Shown here: one piece after another, positions 24,241 through 36,989 of the stretch
Position numbering within the stretch: position 1 is the first letter of the stretch
Layout: the number at the start of each line of letters is the position of its first letter
Source: Acidimicrobiaceae bacterium
GTDB lineage: Bacteria > Actinomycetota > Acidimicrobiia > Acidimicrobiales > Ilumatobacteraceae
Direction of reading: 5' to 3'
NCBI GenBank assembly: GCA_020637295.1
Contig: JACJWF010000006.1
Span: forward strand, 134,997-198,996
Length of the DNA: 64,000 nucleotides
Made by a program: the position numbers and the translations under genes
The notes under the pieces: model-generated
Seen by the model: the letters and a program-made list of their open reading frames with translations, nothing else
Database searches by the model: none
Told to the model about the DNA's origin: nothing

Positions 24241-25805
24241 CGCCGCAGCCGCCCGTAGATCCGCCGGGGGATGCGCAGCCAGCGCATGGTCTTGGTCGCG
24301 TGGATCGCTTCGATCTCCGCACGTGCGGCATCGAGGGCCAACCGGTCCGCCTCGGCACCCTCCAGCGTCGCCTCCAGCTCGGCGATGCGCCGGTCCCGCT
24401 CGTCCAGGCCTGCTGCCAGCGCATCCCGCTCCCGCCTGGCCGCATCTCCCTCGGCGATGGCCGATGCCAGCTCGGCGATGTGGCGGTCCCGTTCGTCCAC
24501 CATGGTGGTGAGTGCGTCGCGCTCCGCCAGCAGGCGGCGGCCGCGTACCGCGTGGGCGGCGCGCACTGCGGCCACCTCGGCCGTCAGCCGGGCAACCCGT
24601 GGACCGACGTCCGCATCGGTGGTCTCGCCGCGCAGGGCGTGGGCCCGCTCGATCGTCGCCGCCAGGCGATCGAAGTGCGCGTCGATGCGCCGGGTGATGC
24701 TGGCCAACTCGGGGTCGGGGCCGATCGAGCCGAGGGCGGCCCGCAACGCGGCGGGCAACTCGTCGGCCACCTCGGCGTAGCCGGCACGGTCGCCGAGGTG
24801 GTCGACCATCCCGCGCAGCTTGGTCTGGCGCGGGGCGTTGAACACGACCGCCCGCTTGCCGTAGGCGATGGCGGTGATGGCGCCGTGCATCGACACGCCC
24901 ACGAAGGCGTGCGACCCGGCGATCAGCGCAGCGACGTCCACCGGCAGCAGCGGGGCGGTGGGGTGCCACAGGCGCGCCGGGTGCGCCGCGCGGAAGGCCG
25001 CGGAGAACTCGCGGTCACCGTGGCCGAGGCCCGTCTCCAGCAACACGATTCCGAGGTCCGGCCGCTCACCGAGCACGGCATCGATGGCCATGCTCATCCG
25101 GCCGGCGCCATCCACCATCGAGCCGTTGCCCTGCACGACCAGGTACGGGCCCGGCGGCAGCCATCCGAGAGTGGCGTGCAGCCGGCGGCGGCGGTCCAGC
25201 AGGTCGGCGGCGAACACGCGTGGCGCGACGAAGCCGGGGTCGGGGACGACGTGGACCTCACGCTCCAGCCCGATCTTCTCCAGCCGCTCGCAGGACGTGT
25301 GGTCGCGAACTGCGACGTACTCGTGGCGCTCGACGGCGCTGCGGACGAAGCCTTCGCGCTCCGCCGGGATGTCGAACGGAATGCCGACGGCGTTCCACAC
25401 GGTGCGCAGTGGCGCCGCTGGGCCGGTGCCGTCGACGAACCAGGTGCTGGGCGCCCGGGCCAGCACCGCTTCCTCGGTGGTGTCGTAGTGGGGCGCCAGC
25501 AGCCTGTCCTCGAAGTGGACGATCTCCCCACCGCCGATCACCAGCGCATCACACTGCTCGGCGAGCTCGGCTCGACGCTGCCGGGTTGGCGGGCCCAGCG
25601 GTTCGGCCACCACGCCGCCGTCACTGGGCACCGGGTGCTCCCAGCCGAACGGCGCCAGGCGCCGGACCTCGAGGTCGGGGATGCGGGCCACCAGTTCCCG
25701 CTCGGTGATGTCGGGCAGCAGCAGGTCGCCGTAGTTGGCGATGTCGAACGTGCCGATCAGCCCGACGGTGGGGGCGTCGCGCCCGTCGTCCGCCCCGGCA
25801 GCCAC
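24237..25805 (-). CDS. Polysaccharide pyruvyl transferase family protein with C-terminal coiled coil
   Basis: A 522-residue protein. Residues about 12-370 match the CsaB-like pyruvyl transferase fold: VGLIGTFDIANYGDLLLPDI, LVIGGGEIVHFED, a VRDHTSCERL segment and VGVSMHGAITAIAYGKR with the family's conserved SxHG. These enzymes add pyruvate ketals to surface polysaccharides. Residues about 385-510 are a long Glu/Arg/Ala-rich coiled coil (ERDALTTMVDERDRHIAEL and repeats of it), followed by a basic tail. The start is GTG at 25805; its first 49 bases overlap the tail of the upstream gene. Confidence 0.83.
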   Translation of the reverse strand: MAAGADDGRDAPTVGLIGTFDIANYGDLLLPDITERELVARIPDLEVRRLAPFGWEHPVPSDGGVVAEPLGPPTRQRRAELAEQCDALVIGGGEIVHFEDRLLAPHYDTTEEAVLARAPSTWFVDGTGPAAPLRTVWNAVGIPFDIPAEREGFVRSAVERHEYVAVRDHTSCERLEKIGLEREVHVVPDPGFVAPRVFAADLLDRRRRLHATLGWLPPGPYLVVQGNGSMVDGAGRMSMAIDAVLGERPDLGIVLLETGLGHGDREFSAAFRAAHPARLWHPTAPLLPVDVAALIAGSHAFVGVSMHGAITAIAYGKRAVVFNAPRQTKLRGMVDHLGDRAGYAEVADELPAALRAALGSIGPDPELASITRRIDAHFDRLAATIERAHALRGETTDADVGPRVARLTAEVAAVRAAHAVRGRRLLAERDALTTMVDERDRHIAELASAIAEGDAARRERDALAAGLDERDRRIAELEATLEGAEADRLALDAARAEIEAIHATKTMRWLRIPRRIYGRLRR

Positions 25806-26602
25806 GTTGGCACGCTACCACGCCCCCCGAATGTGAGGGATTCACCGGGTTGGGACTTCGGGCCCCGCCGACGCCGACCGCGGGGACGCAACTGGCTCGG
25901 CGGTCGACGGCACCGGCTCGGACACGGGATCGTGCCGCCGGCGGCCAGCGGCGCACGGGCGCAACCCTTGATCATCAGCCAGAGGGCGAACACCATCTCC
26001 TGGACGCCGATCGGCATCGCGAGCAGCGCGTAGCCGGTCACTTCGGTGTCGTGGAGCAGTGCCAGCACCGCACCGGCCGCCATCGCCACCACGCCCACCA
26101 GGCCCCAGCCCGAGAGCCAGCGAGGCACCAGCCGGGCGCGGTAGAAGGTGAGGTAGTACAGGCCTGCGCCCAGGCAGAAGGCGAGCACGGCCACCACCGC
26201 GGCACGGTCGTGACCCGCAACCAAGGAATCGCCGATGGACTGTGTCGTCCCCGTGCCGGCTCCCGAAGTGCGGGCCAACGTCAGGATCGACAGATTGCTC
26301 ACAGAGCCGACGAGGTAGAAGACGCCCTCGATGGTCCGGAACACCACCGAACCCATGGCGACAGCGGCACTCGACCGCCGGACCACCGGGTACAACGCGA
26401 CGGCGATGCCGACGCTGCACACCGCCGCCACGATGGACAGGAGGGTCGCCAACGCCATCCGGGTCTGATGGTCGGCAACCTCGCCCAGGAAGCCGCTGCG
26501 GGTCAGATCGGGCATCAGCGCGGCGCCCACCAGCGACGCCGGGGTGGCGATGACGAACAGCACCCCGGCCGCAATCTCGTTCCTCCGAGTCGAGCCCATC
26601 AC
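25757..26602 (-). CDS. DUF4386-family membrane protein, possibly with altered C-terminus
   Basis: About 225 residues form a six-helix membrane protein of the DUF4386 type, including GVLFVIATPASLVGAALM, RTIEGVFYLVG and AMPIGVQEMVFALWLMIKG, where the family usually ends soon after. Here the frame goes on for about 60 residues of Arg/Pro/Gly-rich sequence and overlaps the next gene by 49 bases. A neighbouring frame would give a short plausible tail ending near 25842, so a frameshift near 25950 is possible. GTG 26602 and ATG 26599 are both usable starts; GAGGAGG lies 7 bases before the GTG. Confidence 0.75.
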   Translation of the reverse strand: MMGSTRRNEIAAGVLFVIATPASLVGAALMPDLTRSGFLGEVADHQTRMALATLLSIVAAVCSVGIAVALYPVVRRSSAAVAMGSVVFRTIEGVFYLVGSVSNLSILTLARTSGAGTGTTQSIGDSLVAGHDRAAVVAVLAFCLGAGLYYLTFYRARLVPRWLSGWGLVGVVAMAAGAVLALLHDTEVTGYALLAMPIGVQEMVFALWLMIKGCARAPLAAGGTIPCPSRCRRPPSQLRPRGRRRRGPKSQPGESLTFGGRGSVPTWLPGRTTGATPPPSG

Positions 26603-26745
26603 AGCCGAGCCTCCTCGGTGGAAGGTCCAGGGACCGTCCCACCGGTCTCAGCATGAACGCTCGGGGTCCTCGCCGACACGGCCCCAAGTCCCGTTCAGCG
26701 GGCCGATCCGCGACAACCGCCACGAACGCGCCGCACGCGATCGAG

Positions 26746-26818
26746 TGGGGCGGGTGGGGATCGAACCCACGACCCAGGGATTATGAGTCCCCTGCTCTGA
26801 CCACTGAGCTACCGCCCC
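26746..26818 (-). tRNA. tRNA-Met(CAT)
   Basis: Cloverleaf on the minus strand: acceptor GGGGCGG/CCGCCCC with discriminator A, D-arm GCTC/GAGC, anticodon loop CTCATAA giving CAT, T-arm GTGGGTTCGATCCCCAC. All acceptor pairs are Watson-Crick, which fits an elongator rather than an initiator tRNA. A TAGCCT hexamer lies at 26842-26847 on the same strand. Confidence 0.94.
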
Positions 26819-26976
26819 ACGCGCCTGCGGGCGCTCGGGTGAGGCTACCTGGCGTCATTCTGTGGTCCGGATCCGCGCGCAGGCCGCAACGATCCAGCCC
26901 CAGTTCGGAGAATGGCGAGATCCAGCCCCAGAAGCCCCGGGGCTCGGAGGGAAATCGGAGTCGGAGAAAAGTGAAA

Positions 26977-27008
26977 CGAGGCGAGCCGGTGGGACCGGAC
27001 TCGCCTCG
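26977..27008 (-). terminator. Rho-independent terminator after tRNA-Asn
   Basis: Arms CGAGGCGAG (26977-26985) and CTCGCCTCG (27000-27008) plus an inner CCGGT/ACCGG stem. On the minus strand the hairpin begins 9 bases after tRNA-Asn and is followed by TTTCACTTTTC, the clearest U-rich tract in the window. Confidence 0.85.
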
Positions 27009-27017
27009 TCAACGTGG

Positions 27018-27090
27018 CTCCGAGAGCAGGGCTCGAACCTGCGACCCGCTGATTAACAGTCAGCTGCTCTGCCAACTGAGCTATCTCGGA
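27018..27090 (-). tRNA. tRNA-Asn(GTT)
   Basis: Minus-strand cloverleaf: acceptor TCCGAGA/TCTCGGA with discriminator G, D-arm GCTC/GAGC, anticodon loop CTGTTAA giving GTT, T-arm GCAGGTTCGAGCCCTGC. It lies 32 bases downstream of the rpoD stop on the same strand, so it may be read from rpoD as well as from its own promoter; TATCCT at 27103-27108 is a -10-like hexamer. Confidence 0.95.
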
Positions 27091-27122
27091 AAGGCGTCAA
27101 GGAGGATAGCAAGACCCACCGG

Positions 27123-28378
<1,256 letters not shown>

Positions 28379-28382
<4 letters not shown>

Positions 28383-30124
28383 TCAGGCTCCCTCGTGCAC
28401 CCTTGGAGCCACCCTAGCAACGCCTCGGCCGCCGCTTCTGACGCGCCGGGGTCGTCCATCCGCTCGAGTGCGAGGCGGGCGTCCCGCATCGCCCGCAACT
28501 CCTCCACGTCCACCACGGTGCGTCGCCGGGTGAGCTGACGGCGGGTGGCGGCAGCGATCAGGTTGCGGGCCTCCAACGCCGGATCCACGTCCAGATCCGC
28601 CACCGCGGCACGCTCGAGCAGCTCGCGAGCCTCGGGGTCGGCCAACTCGAGCGCGGCCTCCACGGCGCCCCCGGCCTCGGCGACGGCGAGGAATGCACGG
28701 CGTGCCACCTCGTCGGCGAAGAGCTCCTCCACCAGCCACGGGGCGATGTCGTCCCAGCGCTGCAGCAGCATGGCGACGGCGACGAACTCGGCGTTCTCCG
28801 ACGGCCCCTTGCGCCGCGGTGCGGCCACTCTGATGGTGGGTGCCCGTACCCCCCGCTCGGCCACTGCCACGAGGTCCTGCACCGGCAGGCCGACGTGGGT
28901 GGCCACCTGGCCGGCATAGATCTTGCGGACGTCCACGTTGGGGTGCTCGTTCACCAGGGCCATCGCATCCTGGGCCATGCGGGCTCGGTCCTCCGGCGAG
29001 CGCAGCACGCGGGAGTTCATCACCCTCGTCAGCCGGTACCCGAGGTACGGCTCGGCGTGCTCCACCGCATGGCGCAGTGCCTCCGGGTCGCTGACCGCCA
29101 GGTCGCCGGGGTCCTTGCCCTCCGGGAAGTGGGCCACCCGCACCCGCACCTGGTACTTCTCCTCCCATTCGTAGAACTTCTGGGCGGCGCCCTGACCGGC
29201 GGCGTCGGCGTCGAAGGCCAGCACGACCTCGCTGGCGAACCGTTTCATCAGCCGCACATGGTCCTCCGTCAGGGCGGTGCCGCAGGTGGCCACGGCCCGC
29301 CGCAGCCCGGAGCGGTGGAAGCCGATGACGTCCGTGTAGCCCTCGCACACGATCACCTGGTCCGCGGTGACGATGTCGCCCTTGGCCCAGTTCAGGCCGT
29401 AGAGGGTCTTCGACTTGGCGTAGATCGGCGTCTCGCTGGAGTTCTTGTACTTCGCCGGGTCGGTGCTGCCCGGCAGGATGCGCCCGCCGAACGCCACGGG
29501 GTCGCCGCTGTCGGTGAAGATGGGGAACATCACGCGGGCGCGAAACGAGTCCTGCATCCGCCCGGCCTTGTTGGTGAAGCCGAGGCCCGTGTCGCGCAGC
29601 ACCTCTGCCGGCAGGCCGAGGCCGCGGCACAGGGAGTCCCAGTCGTCGGGCGCGAAGCCGAGCTTGAACTGGCGGGCCACGTCGCCGGCCAGGCCGCGGC
29701 GGCGCAGGTAGTCCCGCGCCGCCCGGGCATCCGGCCCGGTGAGCAGGCGCTCGTGGTACCAGTCCACGGCTGTGTGCATGGCCTCGATCAACTGCTTGCG
29801 CCGCTGGCGGTCGCGCCCCTCGCCGCCGCTGGTGTACCTCAGCTGGATGCCGGCCTTCGATGCCAGCGACTCCACGGCCGTCACGAAGTCGACGTGCTCG
29901 ATCTCCTGCACGAACTTGAACACGTCACCCGCGGCGCCACAGCCGAAACAGCGGTAGCGCCCGGTCTCGTCGCGCACGTTGAACGAGCCGGTGCGCTCGG
30001 CGTGGAAGGGACACAGGCCCACCCAGTTGCGCCCCACGCGGCGCAGGGCGACATACCCCTGGACGACGTCGGACAGCACCAGAGTGGCGCGCAGCCGCTC
30101 CAGATCGTCCTCGTGAATCGCCAT
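28379..30124 (-). CDS. dnaG: DNA primase
   Basis: A 581-residue primase that lays RNA primers at the replication fork. The N-terminal CHC2 zinc site is CPFH plus CFGCG (about residues 38-64). The TOPRIM core follows, with VIVCEGYTDVIGFHRSGL (the conserved Glu) and VVLAFDADAAGQGA (DxD). AFGGRILPGSTDPAKYKNS belongs to the RNA polymerase domain. A less conserved C-terminal helicase-binding domain ends the protein. Its stop overlaps the rpoD start (GTGA). Start ATG at 30124. Ten bases separate it from the terC stop upstream. Confidence 0.96.
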
Positions 30125-30134
30125 CGCGGCGACC

Positions 30135-31109
30135 CTACTCGGACGGGATCTCGATCGTGTCGGCCTGTTCCGATTGCTTCAGGGAGAAGCCGATCGAGGC
30201 CACCAGCACGATGGCGATCACCGTCAGGCTCAGCCAGGTGGGGATGTGGTACCACGTGTGGATCAGCATCTTCACGCCCACGAACGCCAGGATGATGGCC
30301 AGGCCCTCCTGGAGGTAGCTGAACCGGGCGTGCATGTCCGCAAGCAGGAAGTACAGCGCCCGCAGCCCGAGGATGGCGAACGCGTTCGAGGCGAACACGA
30401 TGAACTGCTCGTGGCTGACGGCCAGCACCGCCGGCACCGAATCCACGGCGAACAGCACGTCCGTGGCCTCCACCAGCAGCAGCACGGCGAACAACGGGGT
30501 GGCCAGCCGCTTGCCGGACACCTTGGTGAACAGCTTCTGGCCGTCCATCTGGTCGGTGAGCGGCACGACCTTGTGCACCAGCTTGAGGAACCTGCTCTTC
30601 GACGGGTCCACGTGCTCATCCTCGCTGAACACCAGCTTCAGCGCAGTGAACAGCAGGAACGCGCCGAACACGTACAGCACCCAGTCGAACTTCTCGATCA
30701 GCGCCACCCCGGCGAAGATGAACACCGCCCGCATCACGAGTGCCCCGAAGATGCCCCAGAACAGCACCCGGTGCTGGTACTTCGGGGGGACGGCGAAGTA
30801 GCTGAGGATCAGCGCCCAGACGAAGACGTTGTCCACGCTGAGGCTCTTCTCGATCAGGTACCCCGAGTAGTACTCCCCCGCCGCCGCGCCACCGAAGCTC
30901 CACCACACCACCAGGCCGAACGCCAACCCGATGCTGATCCACACCACGGACTCGATGGCCGCTTCCTTGGTGCGGACCTCGTGGCTCTCCTTGTGGACCA
31001 CGAGCAGGTCCACCAGCAGCAGCACGGAGATGACGCCCAGGAGAGCGATCCACCACTCCCACGCGACATCGATGTCGACGAACTTGCTGCGGTCGACCGC
31101 AAGCAGCAT
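30135..31109 (-). CDS. TerC/Alx-family integral membrane protein
   Basis: A 324-residue protein with about nine membrane helices. The TerC signature is visible: SLSVDNVFVWALILSYF, AVPPKYQHRVLFWGIFGALV and LLLVEATDVLFAVDSVPAVLAVS, with the acidic residues thought to bind metal. TerC/Alx proteins are linked to tellurite resistance, alkaline stress and manganese export. The gene follows the AIM24 gene with only 3 bases between, so the two form an operon. Manganese transport is a family-based suggestion only. Confidence 0.92.
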   Translation of the reverse strand: MLLAVDRSKFVDIDVAWEWWIALLGVISVLLLVDLLVVHKESHEVRTKEAAIESVVWISIGLAFGLVVWWSFGGAAAGEYYSGYLIEKSLSVDNVFVWALILSYFAVPPKYQHRVLFWGIFGALVMRAVFIFAGVALIEKFDWVLYVFGAFLLFTALKLVFSEDEHVDPSKSRFLKLVHKVVPLTDQMDGQKLFTKVSGKRLATPLFAVLLLVEATDVLFAVDSVPAVLAVSHEQFIVFASNAFAILGLRALYFLLADMHARFSYLQEGLAIILAFVGVKMLIHTWYHIPTWLSLTVIAIVLVASIGFSLKQSEQADTIEIPSE

Positions 31110-31112
31110 GTG

Positions 31113-31844
31113 TCAGTCCCGGCCGAACAGGCCGCCGGCGATCCCGCCCACGCCGCTGCCCGAGTTGCTGGTGCCGACCGCTGCGGTGATCCAGCCGAGC
31201 AACTCGTTCGGGTTGCGGGTCTGCGTCCACACCTTGCCGGGGCCGGTGAAGTCGAACACCAGGCCCTCACCGCTCTTGAACGTCTGCACCCATCCGCCGC
31301 CGGCCGCCTTGCGGATGCCCATCGTGATGGAGTCCTCGTAGGCCACCATGTGGCCGGTGTCCACCGTGATGGTCTGGCCCGCCTGCAGGTTCCACACCTC
31401 CAGCGCGCCGTAGCAGGCGAACACCACGGTGCCCTGGCCGTCGGCGCGGACGATGAAACCGCCCTCGCTGCCGAACATGTTCTTGAACCCGCCCCACTTG
31501 GCGTCGATGTTCACCGACGCCTCGTTGGCCAGCCACGAGCCCTTCTGGATGAACACGGCCCGGCCCGGCGGCACCTCGTACGTGGTGATGTCGCCCGGCA
31601 GGCGGGCGGCCACGTCCACGAAGCCGCCACCCGCAGGTGCGGTGTAGGTGCTGACGAAGAAGCTCTCGCCGCCGAGCGCGGCGCGCTTCAACGACTTCAT
31701 GATCCCGCCTTCGGCCTTGGCCTCCAGCGTGACCCCTGCGGACATGGCCATCATCGCCCCGCTCTCCACGCGGACCGGTTCCCCGGCGCTGAGGGTGAGG
31801 CGGGCGACGCCGTACGCGGGCCCCTGGCGAGTCTGCACCTGCAT
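31113..31844 (-). CDS. AIM24 / TIGR00266-family protein
   Basis: A 243-residue beta-rich protein of the AIM24 family, with unknown biochemistry. Recognisable stretches are SGAMMAMSAGVTLEAKAEGG, LGGESFFVSTYTA, FIQKGSWLANEASVNID and the glycine-rich C-terminus GGIAGGLFGRD. ATG start at 31844. It is the first gene of a two-gene unit with terC. Bacterial AIM24 genes often sit beside stress or membrane genes, which fits this pairing, but no reaction can be assigned. Confidence 0.9.
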   Translation of the reverse strand: MQVQTRQGPAYGVARLTLSAGEPVRVESGAMMAMSAGVTLEAKAEGGIMKSLKRAALGGESFFVSTYTAPAGGGFVDVAARLPGDITTYEVPPGRAVFIQKGSWLANEASVNIDAKWGGFKNMFGSEGGFIVRADGQGTVVFACYGALEVWNLQAGQTITVDTGHMVAYEDSITMGIRKAAGGGWVQTFKSGEGLVFDFTGPGKVWTQTRNPNELLGWITAAVGTSNSGSGVGGIAGGLFGRD

Positions 31845-31907
31845 GGCAACTCCTTCGATGCTGCGGCGACGCGGTGGCGACCGCCGGTGTGAGAGGTCCC
31901 GGGGACC

Positions 31908-34562
<2,655 letters not shown>

Positions 34563-34626
34563 GGCGTTGAAGTCTACGGGCGCAGGCGCCGAACCCCAGG
34601 GGTCAATCAGCCCGTAGGCTCAACGC

Positions 34627-35835
34627 ATGGCGTCCCCGACCCCGGCGTTCCGGCTGCTCGGCTTCCCGGTCCACGTGCGCCCCGGGTTCTTGCTGTTCGC
34701 CGTGCTGATCGTCGCCATCAACGGCCCCCAGTACGGCGTGCCGTTCGCGCTGATGATCGCCGTGCTCACGCTCATCCACGAACTGGGCCACGCGCTCGCC
34801 GCCCGCCGCACGGGTGCGGAGGCCGAGATCGCGCTGGATTTCATGGCCGGCTACGCCTCGTTCACCCCGCGCCGGCCGCTGCGCCCGCTGGAGCGGATCG
34901 GCATCTCCCTGGCCGGGCCGGCCGCACAGATCGTGACCGGCACGCTGTTCTACGTCGCCATCGGCGGCCGCTCCGTCATCCCCACCCACGGCGAGCTGAC
35001 GCCGTTGCAGGCGGCGGCGTTCTGGGCCGGCCCGGTCATCGGGCTGCTCAACCTCATCCCCGTCCTGCCGCTGGACGGTGGCAACATGCTGCACGCTGCA
35101 CTGTCAGCGATCGCCCCGTCGAAGGCCACCCGATGGATGTACGCCATCACCGTCGCCATCACGGGCGCCGGCCTCGTGTGGATGATCCTCGACGAGCGGG
35201 CTCGGCCGTACATCGTGTTCGTGCTGCTGCCGCTCTTCGCCGTGTTCTCCTCCATGGGGCGCGACAAGCAGCGCGCCCGCCAAGCGGTTGGCCAGCAGGC
35301 CGTCGCCCGCGCCGAGGCCACGGCCTGGGCCACCGGGCGGGCCGGCGAGTTCCCGCCCGGTGCCCGCCCGTCGCCGTGGTTCCGCGCCTGGGAGGAACTG
35401 CAGAGCGGCCGGCCGGACATGGCCCGCCGCCTGCTGCTGGCAGACCTGGCCGACCCGTCGCCCTCGAACTGGTGGCCGCCCGACGCGGCGCCGGTGGGCG
35501 CCCTGCGCGACCTGGCCGAGTTGCTGCCGGCGGAGATGACGGCGGCCCGCTCGTTCAGCGCATACGCACTGGGCGAGGTGCTGTTGCGCACCGGCGACAC
35601 GCACCGCGCCGGCACGTTCGCCGCCACCGCATACGGCCAGCACCGCACCCCGCTGCTGGCCCTCCAGGTGGCCAGGGCCGCCGCAGCCTTGGGCGATCAG
35701 CCCACCTCGATGGCGTGGCTGCGCACCGCCGCCCGCGGCGCCGACCCCGTGGCGCTGCGCCAAGCAGTGGACCGTGCCCCCGAGTTCGAGTGGCTGCGGC
35801 ACGACCCCGCGCTGGCCGACGCGCTCACCGGCTGA
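34627..35835 (+). CDS. Site-2 protease (M50) family membrane protein with TPR-like C-terminus
   Basis: A 402-residue protein. The N-terminal ~200 residues form a membrane metalloprotease domain with HELGHALAARR (HExxH) and the second zinc motif LNLIPVLPLDGGNML, where Asp supplies the third ligand. About six hydrophobic segments are visible. The C-terminal half (about 215-400) is soluble and helical, rich in Ala/Arg/Leu, and looks like tetratricopeptide-type repeats. The substrate is unknown. Its stop codon lies in the arm of a hairpin shared with the convergent YjbR gene. Confidence 0.87.
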   Translation: MASPTPAFRLLGFPVHVRPGFLLFAVLIVAINGPQYGVPFALMIAVLTLIHELGHALAARRTGAEAEIALDFMAGYASFTPRRPLRPLERIGISLAGPAAQIVTGTLFYVAIGGRSVIPTHGELTPLQAAAFWAGPVIGLLNLIPVLPLDGGNMLHAALSAIAPSKATRWMYAITVAITGAGLVWMILDERARPYIVFVLLPLFAVFSSMGRDKQRARQAVGQQAVARAEATAWATGRAGEFPPGARPSPWFRAWEELQSGRPDMARRLLLADLADPSPSNWWPPDAAPVGALRDLAELLPAEMTAARSFSAYALGEVLLRTGDTHRAGTFAATAYGQHRTPLLALQVARAAAALGDQPTSMAWLRTAARGADPVALRQAVDRAPEFEWLRHDPALADALTG

Positions 35836-35908
35836 CCCATACCAAGTTGGCGTTCAATGGCGGTGGTACCGCACCTCACCGCCAACTTGGACCGGATGGA
35901 TGGGTCAG
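35832..35908. terminator. Symmetrical hairpin containing both convergent stop codons
   Basis: Outer arms CTGACCCAT (35832-35840) and ATGGGTCAG (35900-35908) and inner arms CCAAGTTGGCG (35842-35852) and CGCCAACTTGG (35880-35890) pair almost continuously. The TGA of the M50 gene (35833-35835) and the TGA of the YjbR gene (35905-35907) fall at mirror positions in the outer arms. A bidirectional terminator is the simplest reading. Confidence 0.75.
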
Positions 35909-36255
35909 TCGACCTGCTTGGCCAGGGTCTTGGGGGCGATCAGGCGGTAGCTGGTGTGGATCAGCTCGCGGACCTCGGCCCAGTCCACCGGCCGCTCGAG
36001 GTCCATCACGATCCACCCGCCCCTCGCCAGGTAGGGGGCGGGGCGGCAACGGGGGTCGCCCAGCAGCGCCGGCAATTCCTCGCGCTCGGCCTTCACGCAG
36101 AGCGAGCCGCCGGACCCCGGGAAGCAGAAGATCTTCTTCCTCACCCGGAAGTTCACGTCGTCCCACGTGAGCTCCTCGGTGGCCTCGGGAAGCGCCAGCG
36201 CGATCGCCCGCATCCGGTCCAGGTTCTTCGCCAGCTGGGCCGTGGTGAACACCAT
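35905..36255 (-). CDS. MmcQ/YjbR-family protein
   Basis: A 116-residue YjbR/CyaY-fold protein, a family of DNA-binding-like small proteins without agreed function. Visible: LPEATEELTWDDVNFRVRKK, IFCFPGSGGSLCVKAEREE and the end VRELIHTSYRLIAPKTLAKQ. Length and order match the family. It lies 4 bases downstream of the ygfZ stop on the same strand, so it is probably cotranscribed with ygfZ. ATG at 36255. Confidence 0.88.
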   Translation of the reverse strand: MVFTTAQLAKNLDRMRAIALALPEATEELTWDDVNFRVRKKIFCFPGSGGSLCVKAEREELPALLGDPRCRPAPYLARGGWIVMDLERPVDWAEVRELIHTSYRLIAPKTLAKQVD

Positions 36256-36259
36256 CGGG

Positions 36260-36943
36260 TCAGTCTTGCAAGTTCCGGCGCCCCACGTAGACCAGCCGGG
36301 GCACGCCGTCGTCGCCGACGACCCGCTGCAGGAGGCGAGGCGGCGCCGCGCCGCGCGAATCCATCCGCTCCACCAGCTCCTGGCCGGGGTAGCAGCCCTT
36401 CGTGTAGCTGACGGCCACGGCGGTGATGCCGGTCTCCGCAGGGATCACCTCGCCGGGCACGATCTCGCTGCCCATGGCCGGCCAGACGGCGTCCACGCGC
36501 GCCGCGTGCAGGTCCTCCGCCGACCCGGGCGGGATGCCCGCGGGCGCGGCCGGCGCCTCGCCGAGCAGGTCGTAGCCCGCGCCCCAGGCGACGACGGCAC
36601 CCTCGGGCAGCTCGACATCGCTCGAACTGTCTGCGCCGCGCACGGCGATGCACCGCCAGTCCAGCGGTTCGATCTGGGCCTTCACGCGGATGCGGAAGCG
36701 GTTCAGCCGGGCGGTCATCTCCTCGCCGAAGCCGGCGTCGGTGTCGAGGACCAACTCCTCCTCCCCCACCCGCCACACGCGAGCCAGTACGTCCACCTTG
36801 CCGGTGGGCTGGAGGATGAACGTCCAGGCGCTCTGCCCGACCCCGAGTGGGCGCAGGTCCTGCGACACCTGGGACTGGAGGTAGGAGGCCGCGTCGGGCC
36901 CGTGGACCCGCACGGCGTCACGTGGGTACTCGCACCAGAACAT
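36260..36943 (-). CDS. ygfZ: YgfZ-type folate-binding iron-sulfur protein repair factor
   Basis: A 227-residue protein of the GcvT/YgfZ family, which binds tetrahydrofolate and supports iron-sulfur enzymes. The diagnostic motif KGCYPGQELVERMDSRG with its single conserved Cys is present. RVHGPDAASYLQSQVSQDLR opens the protein. It is shorter than the E. coli enzyme because the C-terminal barrel is abbreviated, which is usual in actinobacteria. The ATG at 36943 is the first Met before the conserved block; the frame continues upstream only as noise. Divergent from a small membrane protein gene with 46 bases between. Confidence 0.88.
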   Translation of the reverse strand: MFWCEYPRDAVRVHGPDAASYLQSQVSQDLRPLGVGQSAWTFILQPTGKVDVLARVWRVGEEELVLDTDAGFGEEMTARLNRFRIRVKAQIEPLDWRCIAVRGADSSSDVELPEGAVVAWGAGYDLLGEAPAAPAGIPPGSAEDLHAARVDAVWPAMGSEIVPGEVIPAETGITAVAVSYTKGCYPGQELVERMDSRGAAPPRLLQRVVGDDGVPRLVYVGRRNLQD

Positions 36944-36989
36944 GCCACCCAGTGTCGCACCCGCGGCGGGAGGTGCCACACTGAACGGG

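Noticed and set aside
22279..24969. An 896-codon open frame starting upstream of the glycosyltransferase
   Set aside because: The first 243 codons are out-of-frame reading of the pyruvyltransferase gene; the GTG at 24240 fits the coupling pattern and the GT2 domain start.
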